A stretch of DNA of 6,013 nt from Thiomonas sp. (lineage in GTDB: Bacteria > Pseudomonadota > Gammaproteobacteria > Burkholderiales > Burkholderiaceae_C): assembly GCA_028706735.1 (NCBI GenBank), contig JAQTVS010000006.1:1-6013 (forward strand), given 5' to 3'. The position numbers were made by a program, and so were the translations under genes. Below are positions 1 through 5,680 of the stretch, in pieces (the first letter of the stretch is position 1; each line of letters starts with the position of its first letter). The notes beneath the pieces were generated by a model. The model ran no database searches, had not been told where the DNA came from, and worked only from the letters and a program-made list of their open reading frames with translations.

Positions 1-1
1 C

Positions 2-223
2 AGCCGCAAGCGCCCGGCGCGCATCCTGCGCGACGGCATGGTGCTCACCATCGAGCCGGGGCTATATGTGCGCGGCGCCGACGATGTGCCCGCCGCATTC
101 CACAGCATCGGCATCCGCATTGAAGACGATATCGCCGTGCGCGCGGGGGGGCAGCCCTGCGAGGTGCTCACCGCCGCCGCACCCAAGGCTGTTGCCGACA
201 TCGAGGCCGTGATGCGGGACTGA
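2..223 (+). CDS. pepP: Xaa-Pro aminopeptidase, C-terminal fragment (5' end outside window)
   Basis: This is the last 73 codons of a metal-dependent aminopeptidase that removes the N-terminal residue from peptides with proline in second position (M24 'pita-bread' fold, cytoplasmic). The reading frame is open from base 2 to the TGA. Two diagnostic M24 blocks are visible. GMVLTIEPGLY carries the first metal-ligand glutamate, and GIRIEDDIAV carries the second, followed by the typical ending EVLTAAAPK with DIEAVM. The spacing between the two glutamate blocks and the short tail after the second match the normal end of the PepP family, so the protein appears to end normally. The ATG at 38 is an internal methionine of the conserved block and not a start. 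The catalytic His/Asp ligands lie upstream of the window and cannot be checked. A related M24 member such as a prolidase is possible but less likely. Confidence 0.85.
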   Translation, partial: SRKRPARILRDGMVLTIEPGLYVRGADDVPAAFHSIGIRIEDDIAVRAGGQPCEVLTAAAPKAVADIEAVMRD

Positions 224-250
224 GCGCGGCAGGGGTTCTCGCGTCCTAAG

Positions 251-281
251 CTGCGGCCAGGCGGCCCCGGCAGCGCCGCAG
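251..281 (+). promoter_or_regulatory. Inverted repeat overlapping the ribosome-binding site of the 291 frame
   Basis: CTGCGGC (251-257) is the exact reverse complement of GCCGCAG (275-281), giving a 7-bp stem with a 17-base GC-rich loop. The 3' arm ends inside the AGGAGA ribosome-binding site (280-285) that precedes the ATG at 291. It could act as a terminator-like structure behind pepP, although no T tract follows, or it could partly mask translation initiation of the small frame. GC-rich DNA forms such pairs by chance, so the function is inferred. Confidence 0.3.
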
Positions 282-290
282 GAGAACGGC

Positions 291-737
291 ATGGCCATCG
301 TCACCGAAGGCATCCCCATCCTCGTGACCGCGCAGGAAAAAGCCCGCATCGCCCGGGAGCGCCCCCAGACCTGCCGCGTTCGCGTCAGGCCCCCCGAGGG
401 GGATGAGAAAACTTGGGGCGGCCCGGCGTTTTCTCAGGAGGCCCAGGCCGCGGGCATGTCGATGGCCGAATACCCGCGCTTCGCCGCCGCCTACGCCCCC
501 GCGCAGGACGCCCGCCAGTTCGACGCCATCGCCGAGCAGATCATCCTCAGGACATTCACTGGATGTCGCGCACCATCTTCACGCGCGCAGGTCGTTTGCC
601 ATGGCTCAATCACCGATCGGCATGTGCTCTCAATCTGTATTGGCGCCAACATGTGTGGAGCGGCAGAGGCGATCACAGCGGCATTGCGCATCTGCATTGA
701 AAGTGGGGCTGGGTTGATGCAAATCATCCATGCATGA
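291..737 (+). pseudogene. Small helical (ribbon-helix-helix/MobC-like) protein gene, disrupted by a repeat and degraded at its 3' end
   Basis: An AGGAGA ribosome-binding site sits five bases before the ATG, and the frame is open for 148 codons. Residues 1-23 (MAIVTEGIPILVTAQEKARIARE) and 50-85 (EAQAAGMSMAEYPRFAAAYAP and on to AEQI) read as two halves of one small helical protein. The style is 'VTAQEKARIAREAQAAGMSMAEYLRRAA', as in short RHH/mobilisation-type proteins recalled from Burkholderiales. Between them, residues 24-49 are encoded exactly by a palindromic repeat (360-437) of 78 bp, so the frame survives. Where relatives have LRRAA this copy has PRFAA, and after about residue 86 (base 546) the sequence loses family resemblance and becomes compositionally different, with many Cys and Ile residues. 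I therefore read it as a remnant. An intact but unusual 148-residue hypothetical protein cannot be excluded. The family assignment is from memory of similar proteins and is weak. Confidence 0.45.
360..437. repeat. Dispersed palindromic repeat, copy 1 (inside the small frame)
   Basis: This is a 78-bp block with two nested hairpins. CCCCC-GA-GGGGG spans 391-402, and the perfect 9-bp inverted repeat TGAGAAAAC (404-412) / GTTTTCTCA (428-436) encloses a 15-base GC-rich loop. The block is flanked by GGAG on both sides (356-359 and 437-440), as expected for a short target duplication. Its start (GAGCGCCCCCAG) and its 3' part (AAAACTTGGGGCGGCCCGGCG) recur in altered form at 5607-5677. I infer a REP-like or miniature mobile repeat. 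Exact borders are uncertain by a few bases. Confidence 0.6.
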
Positions 738-880
738 CAAATCCGCTGCGCGGGTTTGCCTGATCTTGCCAGCGATGGAGTGGCGCACTAGTCTGAGTTC
801 CAGTTGTTTGACATCAAGGCTGCGTCGGTGCGTTTGCGCTGCATCCGGGGCGGGGCTGCTAAAAATTGACATCCAGAGAC
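546..880. other. Gene-poor stretch between the disrupted frame and the AMP phosphorylase
   Basis: No convincing gene is seen on either strand beyond the decayed tail of the small frame. The composition is less GC-rich than the flanking genes. It contains a 10-bp perfect palindrome TTGGCGCCAA (640-649), an imperfect hairpin at 738-758, and two copies of TTGACATC (808-815 and 866-873). It most likely holds the promoter region of the downstream phosphorylase, but I find no -35/-10 pair good enough to call: TTGACA at 808-813 lacks a recognisable -10 box 17 bases downstream. Confidence 0.5.
738..758 (+). terminator. Terminator-like hairpin without T tract
   Basis: CAAATCCGC (738-746) pairs with GCGGGTTTG (750-758) in RNA over 9 bp, including one U-G wobble, across a three-base TGC loop. 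It begins directly after the TGA (735-737) that closes the small frame. No run of T follows on the + strand, so intrinsic termination would be weak. It may instead be a 3'-end stabilising hairpin. Confidence 0.35.
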
Positions 881-2422
881 ATGCAGGAACACGCTGAAAG
901 CCAAGTCACTGCGGGTGCTGCAGACGTCCTGCAGTTACGCCCCGTCAGGCTCGGCGTGGATACGCATCACGAGCCGGTGGTGGTGTTGCGGGCCGACTCG
1001 CCGGTGTGCCGGGCCGAGGGTTTCGAGGCGCATGCGCGCATCGAGGTGATCAGTCCGCAGCGCAGCATCATTGCCACACTCAACATCCTGATGACGGGTG
1101 AACTGCTGCGGCCGGACGAGGCGGGTCTGTCCGAGTCGGCCTGGCGGCGGCTTGCGCCGACGGAGGGCGAGCGGCTGCGGTTTCGCTATGCCCAGCCGAG
1201 CGACAGCATGAGCCATGTCCGGGCGAAGATTTACGGCCAGCATTTGAGCGAAAGCCAGCTCGACGCCATCATTGCCGATGTGGTTGCCGGGCGGCTGTCG
1301 AATGTGGAGATCAGCGCGTTTCTGGCGGCCTGCGCGGGCGGGCGCATGAATCCGGCGGAAGTCACCAGCCTGACGCGGGCGATGGTGCAGAGCGGGCGCC
1401 GCCTGAGCTGGTCGCAGCCCGTGGTGGTGGACAAGCATTGCATTGGAGGCCTGCCCGGCAACCGCACCACCCCGCTGGTCGTGTCCATCGTCACCAGCCT
1501 GGGGCTGGTCATGCCCAAGACAAGTTCGCGCGCCATCACCTCGCCCGCAGGCACTGCGGACACGGTGGAGACCATGACGCGGGTGGACCTCACCCTGGAC
1601 GAGATGCGCCGCGTGGTGGAGGCCGAAGGTGGCTGCATGACCTGGGGCGGGGCGATGCAGATGAGCCCGGCCGACGATCTGCTCATCCGCGTGGAGCGCA
1701 CCCTCGATCTGGATAGCGAGGGTCAGCTCGTCGCCTCGGTACTGTCGAAAAAAGTGGCGGCTGGTTCCACACATGTGGTCATCGACATTCCCACCGGGCC
1801 GACCGCCAAGGTGCGCAGCCAGGCGGAGGCGCAGTCGCTGCTGCATGCCCTGCAGCTCAGCGCGCATGCCACCGGCCTGAAGTTGCACGGCCTGATCAGC
1901 GACGGCAGCCAGCCTGTGGGGCGTGGCGTGGGGCCCGCGCTCGAGGCGCATGATGTGCTGGCGGTGTTGCAGAACCAGTCGGATGCGCCGGACGATCTGC
2001 GCCAGCGCAGCTTGCAGGTGGCCGCCGCCGTGATCGAGCTGGGCGGTCTGTCCAAGGGGCAGGCCGCGTTTGATCTGGCCGCAACGGCCTTGGCCGACGG
2101 ACGCGCCTGGAGCAAGTTCCAGGCAATCTGCCGCGCGCAGGGCGGGCTGCGCGAGCCGGGCCGTGCGCCGTTCATGCATCCCATCCAGGCGGCGCAGGCC
2201 GGCCGTGTGGCGCGCATCGACAACCGCCTGCTGGCGCGCGCTGCCAAGCTGGCCGGAGCGCCGCATGCCAAGACCGCCGGGCTGTGGCTGGGCGCGCATG
2301 TGGGCGACCGGGTGGAGCGCGGCATGCCATTGTTCGTGCTGCATGCCGAGTCGCAGGGCGAGCTGGCCTACGCGCTTGATTTTGTCGCACGCCATCCGGC
2401 GATCTTTCATCTGGAGGGCTGA
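881..2422 (+). CDS. AMP phosphorylase / thymidine phosphorylase family protein (archaeal type)
   Basis: This 513-residue nucleoside phosphorylase is likely to phosphorolyse AMP (and other NMPs) to free base and ribose-1,5-bisphosphate in the cytoplasm. Residue numbers count from the ATG at 881. An N-terminal domain (about 15-95), absent from classical DeoA, carries DSPVCRAEGFEA. A helical domain follows (about 115-170). Phosphate-binding DKHCIGG is at 184-190 and continues into PGNRTTPLVV as in archaeal enzymes. The family signature SSRAITSPAGTADTVE is at 215-230. SVLSKKVAAGSTHV (286-299) carries the Ser and Lys equivalent to the base-binding pair of E. coli DeoA. GRGVGPALEA and a C-terminal pyrimidine-phosphorylase domain (about 430-513) complete it. 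The length fits the roughly 500-residue AMP phosphorylase group rather than DeoA at about 440. The start is uncertain: TTG at 866 adds five residues, and neither start has a strong ribosome-binding site. It is the first gene of the nucleotide module. Substrate preference (AMP versus thymidine) is inferred from family resemblance. Confidence 0.85.
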   Translation: MQEHAESQVTAGAADVLQLRPVRLGVDTHHEPVVVLRADSPVCRAEGFEAHARIEVISPQRSIIATLNILMTGELLRPDEAGLSESAWRRLAPTEGERLRFRYAQPSDSMSHVRAKIYGQHLSESQLDAIIADVVAGRLSNVEISAFLAACAGGRMNPAEVTSLTRAMVQSGRRLSWSQPVVVDKHCIGGLPGNRTTPLVVSIVTSLGLVMPKTSSRAITSPAGTADTVETMTRVDLTLDEMRRVVEAEGGCMTWGGAMQMSPADDLLIRVERTLDLDSEGQLVASVLSKKVAAGSTHVVIDIPTGPTAKVRSQAEAQSLLHALQLSAHATGLKLHGLISDGSQPVGRGVGPALEAHDVLAVLQNQSDAPDDLRQRSLQVAAAVIELGGLSKGQAAFDLAATALADGRAWSKFQAICRAQGGLREPGRAPFMHPIQAAQAGRVARIDNRLLARAAKLAGAPHAKTAGLWLGAHVGDRVERGMPLFVLHAESQGELAYALDFVARHPAIFHLEG

Positions 2423-2593
2423 GAGGGTGTGAACAAATTCGCCATGTCCGCTCCTCGCACCCAAATGGCCCCAATCGGCGTTGCGCTTGGTGCAGTAAGT
2501 GCGCGCCGTGCCGACGGGCACGGCTGTGCTTTGCGCCTTGACCGGGGGCGTTTGGACGCGCTGCTCGGCCACGCCGAATTCATTCACACCCTC
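2423..2593. mobile_element. Miniature inverted-repeat element (IS5-like ends) between phosphorylase and PRPP synthetase genes
   Basis: The 20-base stretch at 2422-2441 (AGAGGGTGTGAACAAATTCG) matches the reverse complement of 2575-2594 at 18 of 20 positions, differing only as CA versus TG. Taking the symmetrical ends GAGGGTG...CACCCTC gives a 171-bp element flanked by TGA on each side (2420-2422 and 2594-2596), a possible 3-bp target duplication; CTGAG also occurs at both junctions. The left TGA is the stop codon of the phosphorylase. Near the centre lies a perfect 8-bp hairpin, GCCGTGCC (2505-2512) / GGCACGGC (2517-2524). No transposase fits in this length, so it would be non-autonomous. The ends resemble IS5-family termini as I remember them (GGTGCGAACAAG type), and TNA duplications occur in that family. 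That assignment is inference. Confidence 0.65.
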
Positions 2594-2617
2594 TGAGGTG
2601 AAACAGCCCCTTCACGT

Positions 2618-2629
2618 GCCGCATGCGGC
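2618..2629. promoter_or_regulatory. 12-bp perfect palindrome upstream of the PRPP synthetase start
   Basis: GCCGCATGCGGC is its own reverse complement and lies 21 bases before the ATG at 2651. It could be an operator-type protein site. In RNA it could form only a tight stem near the initiation region, where no clear Shine-Dalgarno sequence is seen (AAGAAC at 2637-2642 is the best candidate). The only evidence is the symmetry. Confidence 0.25.
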
Positions 2630-2650
2630 TCACCCCAAGAACGTGTCGAC

Positions 2651-3616
2651 ATGACTGCCCCCCTGCTGCTGTATCCCCTGCCTGGCAACGAGGCCCGCGC
2701 CCAGGCCATGGCGCTTGCTCTGCAGGGCAAGGCGGATGCGCGTGTTCTGTCCTGTGCGGTCCACACCTTCCCTGATGGCGAGAGCCTGGTGCGGGTGGGA
2801 CCGCCCCCGCCGGGTAGCCAGGCCGTGCTGGTCTGCAGCCTGAATCAGCCGGATGCGCGCACCGTGCCGCTGTTGATGGCGGCGGACACCCTGCGCGAAC
2901 TGGGCGTGCTGCAGGTCGGACTGGTGGCGCCCTATCTGGCCTATATGCGCCAGGACATCCGCTTCCAGCCGGGGCAGGCGGTGTCCGCGCGTCTTTACGC
3001 CCGTCTGCTGTGCGCGCACTTCGACTGGCTGCTCGCGGTCGATCCGCATCTGCACCGCATCCACGACTTGTCCGAGGTCTACAACCTGCGCAGCCGTGTG
3101 CTGCATGCCGCGCCGCGCATGGCGCAGTGGATCAAAGCGCATGTGGACAGTCCGTTGATCGTCGGGCCGGACGGCGAAAGCGCGCAATGGGCTGCCGACG
3201 TGGCCGCGCGCGCCGACGCGCCGGTCGTCGTGGTGCAGAAAACCCGTCTGGGTGACACCGAGGTGCGTTCCACCATCCCCGACCTGCATCTGCACCCGGG
3301 CCGCACGCCGGTGCTGATCGACGACATCATCAGCTCGGGTCGCACCCTGGTTGCTGCGCTCGATCATCTGCGTGCCGCAGGCAGCCCGCCGCCGGTCTGC
3401 GTCGCGGTGCATGGCCTGTTCGCGGGGGACGCACTCAGCGCAATCCGTGCAGCAGGCGCTGCGCAAATCGCGGTGGCCAATACCGTCGATGGCGTGAGCG
3501 CGCCCGGCGTGCACACCATCGCCCTCGACGCCGACCTGGCGCAGGGCGTGCTCGACCTGTGTTCCGCTGGCTGCACGCAAACCTCGCCGCACCTCAATAA
3601 AGGACTCCAGCCATGA
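2651..3616 (+). CDS. prs: Ribose-phosphate pyrophosphokinase (PRPP synthetase), divergent archaeal-like type
   Basis: This 321-residue enzyme transfers pyrophosphate from ATP to ribose-5-phosphate, giving PRPP and AMP; the length is normal for the family. Visible motifs: FPDGE (40-44) at the nucleotide site; YMRQDIRFQPGQAVSARLYARLL (98-120), the equivalent of the YARQDRK...SAKL block; VDPHLHRI (130-137) in place of the bacterial DLHxxQIQ; GPDGESAQWA (172-181); the catalytic-loop Lys and Arg in QKTRLGDTEV (196-205); and the PRPP-binding loop VLIDDIISSGRTL (221-233). The DPHxxHI form and the KTR loop resemble archaeal/class III enzymes more than housekeeping bacterial Prs, so this is probably a second, pathway-specific copy. 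The start ATG precedes MTAPLLLYPLPGNE, where the fold begins. It lies 57 bases downstream of the miniature element and overlaps the next gene by ATGA. Whether ribose-1,5-bisphosphate could be an alternative substrate is unknown. Confidence 0.85.
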   Translation: MTAPLLLYPLPGNEARAQAMALALQGKADARVLSCAVHTFPDGESLVRVGPPPPGSQAVLVCSLNQPDARTVPLLMAADTLRELGVLQVGLVAPYLAYMRQDIRFQPGQAVSARLYARLLCAHFDWLLAVDPHLHRIHDLSEVYNLRSRVLHAAPRMAQWIKAHVDSPLIVGPDGESAQWAADVAARADAPVVVVQKTRLGDTEVRSTIPDLHLHPGRTPVLIDDIISSGRTLVAALDHLRAAGSPPPVCVAVHGLFAGDALSAIRAAGAAQIAVANTVDGVSAPGVHTIALDADLAQGVLDLCSAGCTQTSPHLNKGLQP

Positions 3617-5016
3617 TCCGCCTGTCTTGCCACGGCGCTGCCAAACAGGTCACTGGCTCCTGCCACCTGATCGAAACCGACCACGCCCGCGTGCTCATCG
3701 ACTGCGGCCTGTTTCAGGGCGGCCGCGAGCTGGCCGAGGAGAATGCGCAGGACTTCGGCTTCGACGCCTCGAAAATTGATGTCTTGCTGCTCACCCACGC
3801 CCACCTCGACCACTGCGGCCGCATTCCCTTGTTGGTGAAGCGGGGCTTTCGCGGCCGCATCATTTCCACCGCCCCCACGCGCGAGCTCGCCCGCCTCGTC
3901 CTGACCGATTCCGCCGGGCTGCAGGAAGAAGAAGCCCGCCGCGCCGAGCGCCACGCCCGCCACCGTGGCGACAATGCGCCCACGCAGCCGCTCTACACCC
4001 TGGCCGACGCGTTTCACAGCATGGATTTTTTCGATGGCACGGCCAGCTACGGCCAGCCCATGCAGGTGGCCGACGGCGTGCAGGCCACGTTCATGAATGC
4101 AGGCCACATTCTGGGCTCGGCCTCCATCTTTCTTGAATTGCGCGATGGCGGCAAGACGCACACCGTCTACTTCTCCGGCGACATTGGCAATCCGGGCCGT
4201 CCGTTGCTTGACGACCCGCAGGCCCCGCCCGCGCCGCCCGACTTCGTGGTGATGGAAACCACCTATGGCGACCGCGACCACCGCGCCTGGGGCGCGTCGA
4301 TCGACGAACTCATCGACGCCATTTCCGCCACCCACGCGCGCGGCGGCAACGTGGTCATTCCCACCTTCGCCCTCGAGCGCGCGCAGGAAGTGCTGTACGC
4401 CCTGTCTCTGGGCATGGAGCAGGCCAGGCTGCCGCGCCATCTCGCCGCCTTTCTCGACTCGCCCATGGCGATTTCCGCCACCGAGATCTTCACCCGTTAT
4501 CCCGAAGCCATGCGCGCCGAGTTCAACGCCCGCTTGCAGACCAACGATCCCTTCGCCCTGCCGGGTCTGCGCATGACGCGGGATGCCTCCGAATCCATGG
4601 CCATCAACACCATCCGCGGCGGCGCGGTCATCATGGCCGGTTCCGGCATGGCGACTGGCGGGCGCGTGCGCCATCATCTGCGGCACAACCTGTGGAATGC
4701 GGCGGCCAGCGTGATCTTCGTCGGCTATGCCGCAGGCGGCACGCTCGCCCGCCTCATCATCGACGGCGCCAAGCATGTGCGCCTGTTCGACGAAGACATC
4801 CAGGTGCGCGCGCAGATCCACACCATCAACGGGTTCTCCGCCCATGCCGGGCAAAGTGAACTGCTGGCTTGGCTGGCGCGTTGCGGCGCGCCGCACAAGG
4901 TGTTTCTGGTGCACGGCGACTACGACCGCGGCATGAAAGCCTTCAGTGCGCAGTTGCAGAACCGTCAGATCCCGTGGCAGATCCCGGGGGCAGGAGAGCC
5001 CATCCTGCTGCGGTGA
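3613..5016 (+). CDS. MBL-fold / beta-CASP / RMMBL metallo-hydrolase (RNA exonuclease or mRNA 3'-processing-like, YSH1/CPSF family)
   Basis: This 467-residue zinc-dependent hydrolase belongs to the beta-CASP nuclease family and probably acts on RNA in the cytoplasm. In order: THAHLDHCGR (61-70), the HxHxDH zinc motif (H62, H64, D66, H67); NAGHILGSA (162-170) with H165; FSGDIG (187-192) with D190; the beta-CASP start METTYGD (214-220) with acidic E215; PTFALERAQEVLYAL (250-264); LDSPMAISAT (281-290); SGMATGGRVRHHL (344-356); then the RMMBL end with NGFSAHAGQ (406-414, H411) and FLVHGD (431-436, H434). All expected metal-binding positions are present, so the enzyme should be active. Its ATG overlaps the TGA of the PRPP synthetase gene (ATGA), and AAAGGAC (3599-3605) supplies a ribosome-binding site, which indicates translational coupling. 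Close bacterial relatives are often annotated as 'MBL fold metallo-hydrolase RNA specificity domain' proteins. The exact substrate is not readable from sequence. Confidence 0.9.
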   Translation: MIRLSCHGAAKQVTGSCHLIETDHARVLIDCGLFQGGRELAEENAQDFGFDASKIDVLLLTHAHLDHCGRIPLLVKRGFRGRIISTAPTRELARLVLTDSAGLQEEEARRAERHARHRGDNAPTQPLYTLADAFHSMDFFDGTASYGQPMQVADGVQATFMNAGHILGSASIFLELRDGGKTHTVYFSGDIGNPGRPLLDDPQAPPAPPDFVVMETTYGDRDHRAWGASIDELIDAISATHARGGNVVIPTFALERAQEVLYALSLGMEQARLPRHLAAFLDSPMAISATEIFTRYPEAMRAEFNARLQTNDPFALPGLRMTRDASESMAINTIRGGAVIMAGSGMATGGRVRHHLRHNLWNAAASVIFVGYAAGGTLARLIIDGAKHVRLFDEDIQVRAQIHTINGFSAHAGQSELLAWLARCGAPHKVFLVHGDYDRGMKAFSAQLQNRQIPWQIPGAGEPILLR

Positions 5017-5176
5017 CGACTGGTGACATACGAAGCAATGAGACAGGGCATGGACGTGATGCACATCAGACCCGGCGCATCGGCTGCGACGCAGACTTTG
5101 CATGGGACCGAACGATGCAACGCCCCAACGCCCCAACCCAACAGCAAATCCAGGACACGTCCGCATTTCCGCGCTT
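5017..5176. other. Intergenic stretch after the MBL hydrolase
   Basis: No gene is supported here. Short tandem motifs occur: GGTGAC twice around 5013-5027 and CAACGCCCC twice near 5117-5134. No terminator hairpin with a T tract is seen after the MBL stop, so transcription could continue into the small downstream gene. If that gene starts at the ATG at 5102, the last 75 bases would be coding. Confidence 0.4.
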
Positions 5177-5608
5177 GTGTCTTCTTCGCAATATTCCCCG
5201 GCCATGCCGTCCGTGAATCCTTTTCAGCAGGTGCGGCAGGACTTTCAGACACTGGGCGCTGCACCGCAGCCGGGCAGTCTCGGCGGGGCGCAAAGCGCCA
5301 ATCAGCAGATCCAGTCGCAGATGCAATCGGCGCAGGCCAGTGGCCATCGCGGCGGACATGGTGGCGGTGGATGCGGCATCGGTGCGTTGCTCAGCGCGAC
5401 CTCTCCCTCGTCGGGCAGCGCCTCGAGCGGCAGCGGCCTGAGCACGCTGCTGGACAGCCTGTCGGCATCTTCCACCAGCACGTCCGCAGCCACCTCCGGA
5501 TCTGCGTCCGTCATGCTGTCCGCCTTCACGCAGTTGATACAGAGCCTGCAAAGCATGGAGAGCGCCGCGGGCGGCATGAGCGGAGCGGCTGTCAACCTCA
5601 GCGCCTGA
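5177..5608 (+). CDS. Small Ser/Gly/Gln-rich protein of unknown function
   Basis: The product is 143 residues from the GTG at 5177. Other in-frame starts are ATG 5102 (168 residues) and ATG 5204 (134 residues), and none has a clear ribosome-binding site. I prefer the GTG because it gives an opening SSSQYSP then NPFQQVRQDFQTLGAAPQ-GSLGGAQSANQQ. That opening recalls betaproteobacterial small proteins of the type 'NPFQQ..QDFQALG.ALQSGDLSGAQ', known to me only as uncharacterised. The Gln-rich N-terminal helix is followed by GHRGGHGGGGCGIG, a His/Gly/Cys patch. A long Ser/Ala/Thr/Gly low-complexity stretch comes next (about LLSATSPSSGSAS to SGSAS), and then a C-terminal amphipathic segment MLSAFTQLIQSLQSM. 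No signal peptide or membrane segment is apparent. The low-complexity composition limits homology inference. Function unknown; a regulatory, surface or metal-related role would be speculation. Confidence 0.6.
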   Translation: MSSSQYSPAMPSVNPFQQVRQDFQTLGAAPQPGSLGGAQSANQQIQSQMQSAQASGHRGGHGGGGCGIGALLSATSPSSGSASSGSGLSTLLDSLSASSTSTSAATSGSASVMLSAFTQLIQSLQSMESAAGGMSGAAVNLSA

Positions 5609-5680
5609 GCGCCCCCAGGGCCGGGCTGCGCCCCGCCCGTCCCCCTGGGCGGCAAAACTACTTGGTGCGGTCCGGCGTCC
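5607..5680. repeat. Dispersed palindromic repeat, copy 2, with terminator-like hairpin
   Basis: The block starts on the stop codon of the Ser/Gly-rich gene with GAGCGCCCCCAG, identical to bases 357-368. It ends with AAAACTACTTGGTGCGG followed by TCCGGCG, a diverged form of the 3' part of copy 1 at 408-428. CCCAGGG (5614-5620) pairs with CCCTGGG (5643-5649), and GGGC/GCCC pairs further inside the loop, giving a stable hairpin 6 bases after the stop codon. It probably serves as a transcription end or mRNA 3' stabiliser; no T tract follows. The middle of the two copies differs, so they share ends and architecture rather than full identity. Confidence 0.5.

Noticed and set aside
360..437. CRISPR repeat or array unit
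   Set aside because: There are only two related blocks, more than 5 kb apart, with no regular spacer arrangement and no cas genes.
640..649. TTGGCGCCAA palindrome as a regulator site
   Set aside because: A single 10-bp palindrome in a decayed region with no nearby start and no second half-site pattern. Chance is adequate to explain it.
935..2587. 550-codon open frame on the - strand antisense to the phosphorylase
   Set aside because: It mirrors the coding frame of a clearly recognised + strand enzyme in high-GC DNA. Its protein is rich in His, Arg and Gln with no family motif.
2630..3592. 320-codon - strand frame opposite the PRPP synthetase
   Set aside because: Same explanation: the + strand carries all PRPP synthetase motifs and the antisense protein is His/Arg/Gln-rich with no recognisable fold.
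3364..5205. 613-codon open frame on the - strand antisense to the MBL hydrolase
   Set aside because: It is the antisense shadow of a gene whose full set of zinc motifs is visible on the + strand. The antisense product shows no domain and is biased in composition.
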